Positions 27,850 through 36,927 of a DNA stretch of 64,000 nt are shown here, piece after piece. This stretch comes from Streptomyces sp. MNU76 (GTDB lineage Bacteria; Actinomycetota; Actinomycetes; Streptomycetales; Streptomycetaceae): assembly GCF_020982545.1 (NCBI RefSeq), contig NZ_JAJKLK010000019.1, positions 558,001-622,000 on the forward strand. The letters are read 5' to 3'. Numbering within the stretch: position 1 is the first letter of the stretch; every line of letters begins with the position of its first letter. The translations under genes and the position numbers were made by a program. The notes below the pieces were generated by a model. The model saw nothing but the letters and a program-made list of their open reading frames with translations. It searched no databases and had not been told where the DNA came from.

Positions 27850-28803
27850 ATGAGCACATCCACCACCACCGCCGACACCCTGAGCTCGTCGGCCCCGGTC
27901 CTGTCCTACAGCCCGGTGGTGCTGTCCATACCCGGACGTCCCGTGGACCTCCAGGTACGGGTCACCGCGCCCGAGACCGGCACGGACCTTCCCGTCATCC
28001 TTCTCTCCCACGGCCAGGGACCCTCGAACAACCTGTCCTCGCTCAACGGCTACGCGCCGCTCGCCAACTTCTGGGCGGCCCACGGCTTCGTCGTCATCCA
28101 GCCCACCCACCTCACCTCCAGGACGCTGAGCGACCATGTCGCCGACGCCCCCGGAGCCCCCTTCTTCTGGCGCTCGCGCTCCGAGGACATGAGCCACATC
28201 CTCGACCGGCTCGACGAGATCGAGAAGGCCGTACCGCTGCTCGCCGGACGGATCGACCACACCAAGATCGCCGTCGCCGGACACTCCTTCGGCGGCTTCA
28301 CCTCCAGCCTCCTGCTCGGCGCCCGCGTCACGGACGACGGCGAGGAAGTGAGCCTGCTCGAACCCCGGATCAAGGCGGGCGTGCTGCTCGCCGCGCCCGG
28401 CAGGGGTGACGTCCTCAACGGGTCCATGGCCGACATGCTGCCGGTCTTCCGAACCATCGACTTCTCCACGATGACCACACCCGTGCTGGTCGTCGCCGGC
28501 GACGAGGACGACTCCCGGCACTTCACGGACATGGGACCCGACTGGCACGCCGACCCCTACACCCTCGCCCCGGGCCCCAAGGTCCTGCTCACCCTGTTCG
28601 GCGCGGGGCACGCACTCGGCGGAATCCCCGGGTACGACGTCGCCGAGACCACGGACGAGAGCCCCGAACGGGTCGCTGCCGTCGGCCGCCTCACCTCCGC
28701 CTACCTCCGCAGCCAGCTCCACCCCGGCGACAACGCCTGGCAGACCGCACGCGAGGCCCTGTCGTCCGGCCCCGACCCGGTTGGACGAGTCGAAGCCAAG
28801 TAG
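27850..28803 (+). CDS. Alpha/beta hydrolase (chlorophyllase/PAF-hydrolase-like)
   Basis: 317 aa from the ATG at 27850. The fold is shown by VILLSHGQGPSNN (oxyanion region), the nucleophile elbow GHSFGG with S146, LVVAGDEDD (likely acid) and a late histidine in FGAGHALGG. No signal peptide. The DLPVILLSHG...GFVVIQPTH pattern fits the chlorophyllase-like/dienelactone hydrolase group; substrate unknown. Divergent from the TetR gene. Confidence 0.82.
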   Translation: MSTSTTTADTLSSSAPVLSYSPVVLSIPGRPVDLQVRVTAPETGTDLPVILLSHGQGPSNNLSSLNGYAPLANFWAAHGFVVIQPTHLTSRTLSDHVADAPGAPFFWRSRSEDMSHILDRLDEIEKAVPLLAGRIDHTKIAVAGHSFGGFTSSLLLGARVTDDGEEVSLLEPRIKAGVLLAAPGRGDVLNGSMADMLPVFRTIDFSTMTTPVLVVAGDEDDSRHFTDMGPDWHADPYTLAPGPKVLLTLFGAGHALGGIPGYDVAETTDESPERVAAVGRLTSAYLRSQLHPGDNAWQTAREALSSGPDPVGRVEAK

Positions 28804-28897
28804 TCCGTCCGCGAGCCTCATGGTCATGGTCGCTCCCGCCGACCTGCATGATGCCGTGGGGCCCGCGGGCTATCAGCGTTCCCATACTCCGAGGGCC

Positions 28898-29375
28898 TCA
28901 CGCACCCACCATGTCCGCCGTGGCGGGATACTCATCCCAGGTCCGCCCATCGAGCAGGCGGCCTGCAGCCTTCGGGGTCGGCCCGCCGACCTGCTTGAGG
29001 AACAGAGCCACCTGAAGATCGACACACCGATCGCGAATGTCACGGACCCAGGCCAAGTCCAGCGGCCGGTGAGCCGGGCCACTCTCACCACCGACGATCA
29101 CCCAGTCGATCCGCGACAGCTCCAGGGACGGCACTGGCCCAAGCAGCGGCCAGCGGCAGAAACCGGACAGCCGCAGGGATGCCCCGCAGCTCATCAGCCC
29201 GCCAGCAGTACTCATCCGACTCGATCGACGTGCCGATCCAGACATTGGGAAGCGGCCAGAAACTCAAGGCGCTCCAGTTGGCCATACGCTTGCGCACGTC
29301 CTCGCGCACGGGCCTGGCCAGCGGAACAGCATCGTCCTCTGACAACTGTTCCATCTCGGTCCAGACCGCGTCCAC
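28898..29375 (-). pseudogene. DUF5131 (phage Gp37-like) remnant
   Basis: The downstream half of a DUF5131 protein in two frames. One carries WPLPNVWIGTSIESDEYCWRADELR; the other continues PLLGPVPSLELSRIDWVIVGGESG, KQVGGPTPKAAGRLLDGRTWDE. The switch lies near 29135-29165. The N-terminal ~100 residues with the radical-SAM-like Cys cluster are absent. Function of the family is unknown; it is often carried by mobile DNA. Confidence 0.65.
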
Positions 29376-29442
29376 GAACTTCTGCGATGCCAGCAGACGA
29401 CGCAGACGCCGGGGTCTCCACAGTAGGAGGGGAGATGCAGTC

Positions 29443-29655
29443 GTGTGCGCTTCGGAGCCGCTGGAGTTGGACGACTACATCAAGTCCATCGGCGACGAGA
29501 AGGTCGTCGTCGACATGCTCGTCGGTGACCTGCAACGGGTGATCGAGTACCCGAAGCTCGGCTTCGTAGTCGAGCAGGACGTACCGGGGGATGTGCATGA
29601 CGCTTACGAGCGCCTTCTACGCGACGGATTCGACAGCCGCCTCATCGGCACCTGA
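29443..29655 (+). CDS. Small acidic protein of unknown function
   Basis: 70 aa from the GTG at 29443, with AGGAGGGGAG eight bases upstream. Sequence features: ELDDYIKSIGDEKVVVDMLV, a LQRVIEYPKLGFVVEQDVPG core and DAYERLLRDGFDSRLIGT at the end. Acidic, no membrane span, no recognised family. The good ribosome site and even codon pattern suggest a real gene. It lies between the DUF5131 remnant and the recombinase trio; whether it belongs to the mobile unit is unclear. The 226 bases to the trio show no gene. Confidence 0.6.
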   Translation: MCASEPLELDDYIKSIGDEKVVVDMLVGDLQRVIEYPKLGFVVEQDVPGDVHDAYERLLRDGFDSRLIGT

Positions 29656-29881
29656 CCCGTTCCACGCTGGTTCGCCGGGCGGGTGTGCGCGATCAGCCAA
29701 CCGAACCTCTTCCCACGGCTGTCCACGCTGGCCAAGCTGTACGCCGCCGATCGGTGGATCATCCTCGACTTAACCGACCCGCTCACCAGGTGTGTGCCAC
29801 GTTGACGAGACCAGTGTCCTGAGCCGTGCCACAGTCGTTAACCGCCCCGAGTCCTGATGTACGGGACGTTGGGGAGAGAAC

Positions 29882-31054
29882 ATGCCACTGCGACTGGTCC
29901 TGGGACAGCTACGGGTTCAGGAGGTACGACACAACGGGCTGTTGGGCCACACCATCGTGCGCGCCGACGGATCACTCCACGACTTGGCGGACGCGTACCT
30001 GCGCACGTGCACCGCTGGGACTGCTCGGACGTACGCCTACCTGCTGGTCGATCACCTGCGCTGGCTGGAGTGTGAGGTCCTCAAGCCCGAGTCGGTGGGC
30101 CTGCGGGACCTGGAGCGCTACATGGGGGCGGTCGGCGCGGAGGTGCCGGGACCGTACGGCCAGCCATGGCGCCCGGACAAGCGCCCGTACGGGCCGAGTT
30201 CCCTGCTCACGGCCGCCGCTTGTGTCAAGGGTTTCTACGTCTTCCAGGGACGGCAGGGCATCAATGAGGCACTCGCCAAGGCCCTGGACGGAACTCGGTT
30301 GCCGACAAAGGCGGACCGTCGAAGGTCCTTCCTCGGGCACACCCTGCAGGCCCTGCCCTCCAACCCGCTGACCCCGACGAAGACCGTGCGACGGCGCCAT
30401 CCCAAGATGCTGCCCGAGCAGGCCCGGCCCCGGCTTGTCGAAGAGCTGTCCTCGGCCAGGGACCGCATGGTCGTGACGTGGCTCGACGACGGCGGTTTCC
30501 GCATCGGCGAGTTGTGCGGTCTCCACCTCACCGATCTCCATCTGCGTGACGGCGCCCCATGCGGGGACTGTGTCTCTCCGCACGTCCACATCTGCCACCG
30601 GGAACGCAACGCCAACCGGGCCCGCGTCAAGGTCAAGGACCCTTGGATCGTCGAATCCGGAGTGGTACGAGGCGGTGAGGTCCGAAGGGCCAGTCCGACG
30701 ATGATCCACACCTACTTCGAGTACATCACCAGTGAGTACCCCCGCTCCGCCCGGCACGGGATGCTGCTCGTTCAGCTGCATGGGCCACGCCGGGGCGAGC
30801 CCTGGGCCACCGCTGCGGCACGCGGAATGCTGCGGCGAGCCGGGATCCGCGTCGAGCTCGGCAAGATCCTGCCCAAGGAGTTCAGGCACTCCTTCACCAG
30901 CGCGGTCCTCGACGCGTCCGACGGCAACACGATGATCGCCCGTGAAGCCGGCGGCTGGAAGTCGGCCGCCATGGTCGAGGAGGTCTACGGCCACACCGAT
31001 GTCCATGACCCGGTCCTCGCCGCCGCCCTGGAGCGCACCTGGGAGGAGCAGTGA
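29882..31054 (+). CDS. TnpA-like tyrosine recombinase
   Basis: 390 aa from the ATG at 29882 (GGGGAGAG upstream). SAM-like N-terminal arm-binding domain (ARTYAYLLVDHLRWLE) at ~45-85, catalytic domain from ~175. Candidate catalytic residues: R207 (DGGFRIGELCGL), R335-H336 (KEFRHSF, with K where most recombinases have the box II histidine), W359 (GGW) and nucleophile Y369 (VEEVYGH). CxxC and HxxxC pairs at 227-239 (CGDC, HICHR) may bind metal, as in other TnpA-like proteins. The stop overlaps the next gene by four bases. Confidence 0.85.
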   Translation: MPLRLVLGQLRVQEVRHNGLLGHTIVRADGSLHDLADAYLRTCTAGTARTYAYLLVDHLRWLECEVLKPESVGLRDLERYMGAVGAEVPGPYGQPWRPDKRPYGPSSLLTAAACVKGFYVFQGRQGINEALAKALDGTRLPTKADRRRSFLGHTLQALPSNPLTPTKTVRRRHPKMLPEQARPRLVEELSSARDRMVVTWLDDGGFRIGELCGLHLTDLHLRDGAPCGDCVSPHVHICHRERNANRARVKVKDPWIVESGVVRGGEVRRASPTMIHTYFEYITSEYPRSARHGMLLVQLHGPRRGEPWATAAARGMLRRAGIRVELGKILPKEFRHSFTSAVLDASDGNTMIAREAGGWKSAAMVEEVYGHTDVHDPVLAAALERTWEEQ

Positions 31055-33639
31055 CCACGGTCCTGCCCTTGCTGTCCGGTGCTGCACCTGACCGGACCGT
31101 TCGCGACAGACTTGAGATCCTCACCGCCCTGATCGCCGCGCCGAGTTTCGACCCGCTGTTCCGCGACGAGATCATCCAGATCCCCGGTCAGCACTCGGTC
31201 TTCACCTGGGGCTGCCAGGTTCCACACTGCGAACGCCCGGGCTACGAGGCATCGCGGTTGTGTGCCACACATGATCGTCAGTGGCGCGGTGCACACGCTC
31301 GGGGTGAGCGTAAAGCGGTCTTCCTCGCTTCCGCTGAGGCGTTGGTCGCGCACCAAGGCTTCGGCTACGGACGCTGCCGCGTCTGCCCCGGGCGACCGGC
31401 GCACACCCGTGAATTGCGGCTGTGTGAACGCCACGAGCACCTGTGGTCTGTCTTCTGCAGGGACGAGACGGCGACGCCGGATCTGGAGCAGTGGGCGGCT
31501 GATCAAAGCGCCTTCCACAGTTTCGGTACCTGCCGAGTCCCGGCCTGCGCCGAACTCTCCGTCTCCCCCTTGGGCCTGTGCCTGGGACACCGCCATCGTT
31601 ACAACCTGGAGGGCAGGCCCGGCGGCGCGACCATCCCTCAAGCATGGCGACGCGTCTACGAAGACCGAGGCCGCCCCGTCCCTGTGAACATCGAGGATGA
31701 ACACACCTACGCGCAGTGGCGCGCGAGGACCGGCCCGCTGTTCCGGGCCGGTCAGATCAACCTCAAGAGACTGCGTCCCCTGGTCCGAGCCGAGATCCAG
31801 TGGGGCCTCTTCGCACACACCCAGGAGGCGGACCCCGGCTACTGGGCGATCACCTCGATCCAGCGCTTGGTGGCCGTCTGCCGCGAGCGGGGCTTCGACT
31901 CGCTGGCGGACGCAGACACTGACGGCGAGCACCACAAGGTCCGGGCAATCGCCCGGTCGCTCCGCGACACCCTTCAGGTGCTCTACTCCACTCCGGAGGA
32001 GACCAAAGAGGCCGGCTACATCGAGACCGAGCACTTCGGCCGTCGCTTTCCACGCAGCGCCAGCCGTATCGATCTCACCGCGGTCAGCCAGCCCTGGCTG
32101 CGCGACCTACTCTGGGACCACCTCGCTGCTCTCATGCGCTCCCACAAGTGCCCGCGCTCTCGCGCCCCCTTGGACAACGCCCGCCGCGCCTGCATGGAGC
32201 TCAGTGCCTTCTTGGCTATCGATGCCCCGGACGTCGGCCATGACCCCAGGGCACTTACCACCCGCCATGCCGAACGGTTTGTCGCCGATCAACGCCAACG
32301 GGAAGGCAAGGGCATGCCGACACTCGCACGACCCGTCCGTGACAACGGCACGCCTTCACTCGTCACCCCGAACATCCGAAGGATCGTCTTCAACTACAGC
32401 CGCAAGATCCTCTATGACGCCCTCGAATCCGGCGAAGCCGACCGAATCGGCCTGGACCGCTCCTTCATCACCGCATTCCCACCCGGCGGGGAGGCCCAAC
32501 GCGTCTCGCGCAACCCCTTCACCGACCAGGTCGCCCGCGCGCTCGCTGACGAGGCCAACCTGCAGCAGTTCGCTCGTGAATACGACGTCAACGACCGTGG
32601 CCTGCGCGACATTTGGGAGGCCCTCGTGCTCACCGGACGACGTTGCAGCGAAGTGCTCAAGCTCCGTCTGGACTGCGTCGGCCGCTACCACGGCCGACTG
32701 CCGATGCTCTGGCACGACCAGACCAAGGTCGGGAACTACAACGAGGGCATCCGCATCCCCGAACGGCTTTACACCAGCCTCGAAAAGCGCCGCCGCACGA
32801 CGCTGGAACGCTTCGAGCTGCGAAACGGACGCCAGCCCACCGCTGAAGAGCGGACCGGGATGGCGCTGTTCCCCACCGAGGTACGCAATCGCGGAGAGCG
32901 GCGATCAATCAGCCACACCTTCTTCCACCTGCAGTTCAAGAGCTGGGTCGACAGCCTCGACCTCGGGAAATGCGTCCCCCACCAGGCGCGTCACACGCTG
33001 GCCACCAAGCTCCTGAGCAATGGCGCCAGCCTTGCCCACATCCGGCGCTACCTCGGTCAGGTCTCCGACCGGATGGCCGAGCACTACGCCAAGGTCGCCG
33101 ACTCCGAGATCGAGACCGTCCTGCAGGCCGTCTGGGTCTCCGGCCCCGGAGCCGCCCGCCCCGGGGAACTCCTCACCGGCGCCGAACCCCTCAGCCGCGA
33201 GCAAGCCACGGCCCTGGCCCTGGACCTCAGCCGCCGCAGCACTCCGGCCGAGGGCGGTTTCTGCACCTTCCAACCCGTGGTCAACGGCGACGCCTGTCCC
33301 TGGAAGCTCAACTGCGAAGGCTGCGACAAATTCGTCCTCTCCGGCGCTGACCTCCTCTACTGGCGGCGCAAGCAGGAGCAGTGGCGAAGTATCGCCGAGA
33401 GGGCGCCCGACGACGCCACCGCCGACTACCTCCACCAGGTCTTCGAACCGACCGCACGGGCCATCGATGGCCTGGAACGGGTACTGGCGGGTCTCGGCCT
33501 GCTCGAAGACGCGCTGGCGCTGGACCTGCGCCGGCCCCAGGACTTCTACCACCGCCTCTGGAACACCGCCTTCCAGACCAGCGACCTCGCCGACCTCGCC
33601 AGCGACGCCGCCTACACATCCATCACCGAGGGGCCATGA
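31051..33639 (+). CDS. TnpB-like large tyrosine recombinase with three zinc knuckles
   Basis: 862 aa from the GTG at 31051, overlapping the first recombinase (GTGA). Residues 55-180 contain three repeats of a CCCH knuckle: C55-x4-C60-x10-C71-x2-H74; C109-x2-C112-x12-C125-x2-H128; C161-x4-C166-x10-C177-x2-H180. The catalytic domain is at ~460-690: R near 530 (LTGRRCSEVLKL), HQARHTLATKLL near 644, and AEHYAKV near 680 with the tyrosine. A C-terminal Cys cluster (GFCTF, ACPWKLNCEGC) follows. Presumably acts with TnpA in strand exchange. Confidence 0.85.
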   Translation: MTTVLPLLSGAAPDRTVRDRLEILTALIAAPSFDPLFRDEIIQIPGQHSVFTWGCQVPHCERPGYEASRLCATHDRQWRGAHARGERKAVFLASAEALVAHQGFGYGRCRVCPGRPAHTRELRLCERHEHLWSVFCRDETATPDLEQWAADQSAFHSFGTCRVPACAELSVSPLGLCLGHRHRYNLEGRPGGATIPQAWRRVYEDRGRPVPVNIEDEHTYAQWRARTGPLFRAGQINLKRLRPLVRAEIQWGLFAHTQEADPGYWAITSIQRLVAVCRERGFDSLADADTDGEHHKVRAIARSLRDTLQVLYSTPEETKEAGYIETEHFGRRFPRSASRIDLTAVSQPWLRDLLWDHLAALMRSHKCPRSRAPLDNARRACMELSAFLAIDAPDVGHDPRALTTRHAERFVADQRQREGKGMPTLARPVRDNGTPSLVTPNIRRIVFNYSRKILYDALESGEADRIGLDRSFITAFPPGGEAQRVSRNPFTDQVARALADEANLQQFAREYDVNDRGLRDIWEALVLTGRRCSEVLKLRLDCVGRYHGRLPMLWHDQTKVGNYNEGIRIPERLYTSLEKRRRTTLERFELRNGRQPTAEERTGMALFPTEVRNRGERRSISHTFFHLQFKSWVDSLDLGKCVPHQARHTLATKLLSNGASLAHIRRYLGQVSDRMAEHYAKVADSEIETVLQAVWVSGPGAARPGELLTGAEPLSREQATALALDLSRRSTPAEGGFCTFQPVVNGDACPWKLNCEGCDKFVLSGADLLYWRRKQEQWRSIAERAPDDATADYLHQVFEPTARAIDGLERVLAGLGLLEDALALDLRRPQDFYHRLWNTAFQTSDLADLASDAAYTSITEGP

Positions 33640-34235
33640 GCACCAAGCCGCACCAACGGACCGCAGCCGCCATCGCTTCGCGCCGTCAGACCGCCGAGGC
33701 GATGCTCGACCGAGTCCGGGAGGCCCTTGCCCGGATGGAGCGCAGCCGCGCGCCGATCACGGTGGCCGCCGTTGCCCGTCAAGCCGACGTCTCCCGCACG
33801 TTCCTCTACCAGAACTCCCAGGCCAAGGACCTCATTGCCCAAGCGTCCACACGAAGTGGTGTCGGCCGTGAGCAAGACCGCGAGGACGCTGACGCCCGCC
33901 TCACGGCCTCGTGGCGCGAACGGGCACTCAACGCCGAGGACGGTCTGAAGACAGCACTGGGAGAGGTCCGTACTCAGCGTGATCGCATCGGCGAACTCCT
34001 CGGCCGAATCCGTGACTTGGAACAGGATCTACCCAAGGACGCCGTCCAGCGCGTGATGACGGAGAACACCACCCTCAGACGCCAGATCCAGCAACTCGGC
34101 GGCGAGCGCAGGAGCCTGGAAGACCGGTTGAAGGGGGCGCGCGAGAACAACCGCTTCCTCGACAAGCGCGTTGCTGAACTCGAGGCTCAGCTTGCCGAGC
34201 TGCTGACCCAACGCGGCGCACTGGACTTGCCTTGA
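33636..34235 (+). CDS. DUF6262 coiled-coil protein (TnpC-like)
   Basis: 199 aa. The ATG at 33636 overlaps the recombinase stop (ATGA). Residues 1-60 form a small helical domain with a TetR-like recognition pattern (ITVAAVARQADVSRTFLYQN). The rest, ~80-195, is a long charged coiled coil (GELLGRIRDLEQDL, NTTLRRQIQQLGGERRSLEDRL). DUF6262 proteins regularly follow paired tyrosine recombinases. By analogy with Tn554 TnpC it would be an accessory factor affecting efficiency or orientation. Confidence 0.8.
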   Translation: MSTKPHQRTAAAIASRRQTAEAMLDRVREALARMERSRAPITVAAVARQADVSRTFLYQNSQAKDLIAQASTRSGVGREQDREDADARLTASWRERALNAEDGLKTALGEVRTQRDRIGELLGRIRDLEQDLPKDAVQRVMTENTTLRRQIQQLGGERRSLEDRLKGARENNRFLDKRVAELEAQLAELLTQRGALDLP

Positions 34236-34289
34236 CGCTTCGTAACTGCCCTGGCGACCAGACATGTTCGTTCCCGGTGTAATGTCCCT

Positions 34290-35004
34290 CTACCGGGGCT
34301 GACCGTTCACGTTGTCCTCGAACAGTTCCCGGGTACGGCACAGCAGGGCTTCCCGCACGTCGTCCGGTGACAGGACCCGCAGTGGTGTGGCCAGGCTGAG
34401 GAGGTACTTGGCGAGCCCGTCCGCGTCGGGGCCGCCGATGTTGACGATCGTGGCGTCGGGGCCTTCCGGGCGGTGGGTACCGACCGTCGGCGGGATCAGC
34501 CGAAGCGACTGATCCAGGGGCAGCGGGAGGCGGATCGTCACGTAGAGCGGGTAGGTCCCGGTCGCGATGGAGCGGGAAACAAGAAGGGCCGGGTCAGGTG
34601 GGTCGATGAACTCCACCGGGCGTCCGGCCGGCTGTATCTGGCCGACCCTGTCGGCTCGGAAGGTACGCCACTCGTTCCGCCTCACGTCCCGGGCGACGAA
34701 GTACCAACGGCGTCCCGTGTAGAACGCCGCTGAGCGCGGCCTCGCGCAGCCCGACGGCCACGGCGAGTGCCTCTTCGTCATCGAGGATCAAGGGCGGCAG
34801 CCGTGCTCCGGCGCGGAGGCGATAACCGCCCCACGGCCCGGGGTCGGACTCGACTCCGTAGCCGATTTCTCGGAGCCTGGCGATGTCCCGCCGCACCGTG
34901 CGCTCGGTGACCGCCATGTGGTCGGCCAGCTCGCCGCAGGTCCACGACGGCCGCGCGGACAGCAGTGAGACCAGTCGCAGCAGACGGGCGGATGTACTGA
35001 TCAC
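34290..35004 (-). pseudogene. HTH-WYL regulator with internal deletion
   Basis: The GTG at 35004 starts a DeoR-type HTH (RLLRLVSLLSARPSWTCGELADHM) and continues to DDEEALAVAVGLREAALSGV. At about 34715-34730 the frame jumps to the C-terminal part (YTGRRWYFVARD, WRTFRADRVG, PLYVTIRLPLPLD, ending at 34290). Full-length relatives have roughly 70-90 residues between these blocks, including part of the WYL core, so a segment is deleted and the join is out of frame. It is divergent from the VOC gene it may once have controlled. The recombinase trio ends only 54 bases from its 3' end. Confidence 0.75.
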
Positions 35005-35067
35005 ATCGTGAAGTGTCCCGCATGACCAGGACCGAATCTGTCCTGGTCCCGGCATAGCGTCTTCCCC

Positions 35068-35454
35068 ATGAGCACCGGAAATACGTCCGCACCCGCGATC
35101 CGCTACTCGGCCATCACTTTTGACTGCCCGGACCCCGCCGCAATGGCCCGCTTCTATGGAGAGGCCCTCGGCCTGCCTGTCGCCTACTCCAGCGACGACT
35201 TCATCCTGCTCGGCCAGGAGGGCTCGGCTGGACTGGGGTTCAATCGGCTGACCGACTACAGGCGTCCCACCTGGCCGGACCCGTCCCAGGAGAAGCAGGC
35301 CCACATCGAACTGGGCGTCGACGACCTGGAGGGCGCGCAGGCTCACCTGCTGGCCCTGGGTGCTGTCGAGCCCCCGGCCCAGCCCCAGCCCGACCGGTGG
35401 AGGGTCCTGCTGGACCCCGCTGGCCACCCGTTCTGCATCACCACCCTGGTCTGA
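35068..35454 (+). CDS. VOC/glyoxalase-fold protein
   Basis: 128 aa from the ATG at 35068. A single vicinal-oxygen-chelate module pair: AITFDCPDPAAMARFYGEALGLPV, a central GLGFNRL strand, KQAHIELGVDDLEGAQAHLLALGA and a closing LLDPAGHPFCITTL. Such short proteins are often bleomycin-resistance- or glyoxalase-like; the ligand is unknown. The antibiotic-monooxygenase gene follows after two bases, so they form an operon. Confidence 0.83.
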   Translation: MSTGNTSAPAIRYSAITFDCPDPAAMARFYGEALGLPVAYSSDDFILLGQEGSAGLGFNRLTDYRRPTWPDPSQEKQAHIELGVDDLEGAQAHLLALGAVEPPAQPQPDRWRVLLDPAGHPFCITTLV

Positions 35455-35456
35455 GC

Positions 35457-35783
35457 ATGATCGGCAGACTCATGACCATGACCGCGCACCCGGGCAGGGG
35501 CGGCGAACTCGCCGCCGTCCTGCTGAGGGTCGCGGAGACGCTGCACGGCTTCCCTGGCTGTGAGATCTATCTGATCAGCCAGGACGCAGCCGATCCGGAC
35601 ACAGTGCATGTCACCGAGGTCTGGCGGGACGCGGCCAGTGCGCAGGCAGCCCTCGCCGCACCGTCGCGCGCCGACGGTCCCGACCCTGCAGATGTCCTCG
35701 CGCTGCTGTCGTCTCCGCCGCAACGCACGGACCTGACTGTCCTCGGCGGAGTGGGTCTCCCCACCGCCGACGGCCGGCCCTGA
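35457..35783 (+). CDS. Antibiotic biosynthesis monooxygenase (ABM) domain protein
   Basis: 108 aa from the ATG at 35457, two bases after the VOC stop. The dimeric ferredoxin-like fold of the YgiN/ABM group is seen in MTMTAHPGRGGELAAVLLRVAETL, PGCEIYLISQDAADPD and VTEVWRDAASAQAAL. Cofactor-free oxygenation of quinones is known for some members; the role here is inference. Followed by a strong hairpin at 35795-35834. Confidence 0.8.
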   Translation: MIGRLMTMTAHPGRGGELAAVLLRVAETLHGFPGCEIYLISQDAADPDTVHVTEVWRDAASAQAALAAPSRADGPDPADVLALLSSPPQRTDLTVLGGVGLPTADGRP

Positions 35784-35794
35784 CACACGCCCCT

Positions 35795-35834
35795 GGCCGC
35801 AAGAATGGCCCGCTCGGGGGTCATTCCTGCGGCC
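35795..35834 (+). terminator. Hairpin after the VOC-ABM operon
   Basis: GGCCGCAAGAATG (35795-35807) pairs with CATTCCTGCGGCC (35822-35834) with one mismatch and a 14-base loop, 11 bases after the ABM stop. Confidence 0.65.
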
Positions 35835-35943
35835 GGGTCGCGTAGGACCGGCACTGACATGCCCGTCGCGCCGCTGATGATGCGAGCACTGACAGAACGG
35901 CGGCCGGCAGCGCTGTCCTCCACGTCGCGAACATGCACGGGAC

Positions 35944-36801
35944 GTGAACTTGCAGTTCAGGGGCTCTTCTACACACGCGACGCTCGGAAAACTCGACGAC
36001 GTCCAGTTCGCCCGGCGCGACTACCAGCACCGGGCCCGCCTCGCGGCCCTGGACAGCCCCGCCAGGCAGCAGTGGCTCACGCTCCCCAGCCACTTGCCCG
36101 ACGGGCGCCCGACACTGATCAACCAGGCGCGGCTCGCCGACCCCAGCCGCTCCCGCCGTACCGTCAGCCTGCTGATTCGCCAGTACTACGGCCGCAGCCG
36201 CCACTGGCCCGCGGTGCGTGAAGTCCTGGACACGGTCCTCGATCAGTTCGAGGACGCCGACCGCGTCTCCGACATAGCCAGGGCGTCGACTATCGCCCTG
36301 CTCACCGCCCTTGGCTGGAGCGGTGACGTACTGGACAGCAGCACGATCCCGACTCGGGAGGGCCGATCAGAACGGCTCGCCGACCTTGCCGCGGTCACGA
36401 ACAGTACCCACTATCTCTGCGGCACGGGTGGCTGGCGCTACCTCGACCCGGCTCCATTCGATGCCCACGGCATCCCGGTGCTGGCTTTCCACACGCCTGT
36501 GGATACGGAAGACCCACTCTGGCGGTGGTCCCGAGGGGTCAGCAGCCTCTGGGCACTGAGCCAGATCGGGCCGGAAGCCCTGGCTGCCGTGCTGGCGGCC
36601 CAACGAGACAAGGTCCTTCGGGGGCTTCACGTGACCGAGCCGCTGATGTCGGGCAAGAAGCCGTTCCTGTACGTCGTCGTGTGTGCGGCCGGGGTCGCTG
36701 GCGACGTCGGCAAGTCGATTACGGCTGCTCAGGAGGCGAACTGGGACGTGGGCGTGGTGGCCACTCCGCAGGGCCTGGGTTTCATCGACACGGAGGGGTA
36801 G
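35944..36801 (+). pseudogene. Truncated WbqC-family protein fused to a flavoprotein N-terminus
   Basis: 285-codon frame from a GTG at 35944. WbqC-family sequence begins abruptly at LDDVQFARRDYQHRARL (about residue 17); the usual start of ~25 residues is missing. It runs through SSTIPTREGRSERLADLA, THYLCGTGGWRYLDP and LSQIGPEALAAVLAAQ. In the same frame a flavoprotein/PPC-decarboxylase-like N-terminus follows (KKPFLYVVVCAAGVAGDVGK, WDVGVVATPQGLGFID), cut off by a stop at 36801. A GTG at about 36631 could be that gene's own start. Both ends look cut by recombination, so it is unlikely to be functional. Confidence 0.65.
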
Positions 36802-36927
36802 CCGATCTGCAACGAATCGAAGAATGATCTCTTGGTCGAGGCCCTCCACAGCGTAGGCAGCCGCGTGCCGCAAGATGAGCGGGCCACATCGGGAACTTCG
36901 ACGTGGTGGAGGACTTCATACTCAAGC

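Larger units (their letters stand above)
29882..34235 (+). mobile_element. Tn554-like three-gene recombinase unit (ends not defined)
   Basis: Three genes coupled by four-base overlaps: a 390-aa tyrosine recombinase, an 862-aa tyrosine recombinase and a 199-aa coiled-coil DUF6262 protein. This is the TnpA-TnpB-TnpC layout of Tn554-type elements. All three frames are intact. No cargo was seen between the genes. Left and right ends could not be fixed; they should fall in 29656-29881 and 34236-34289. Confidence 0.7.
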
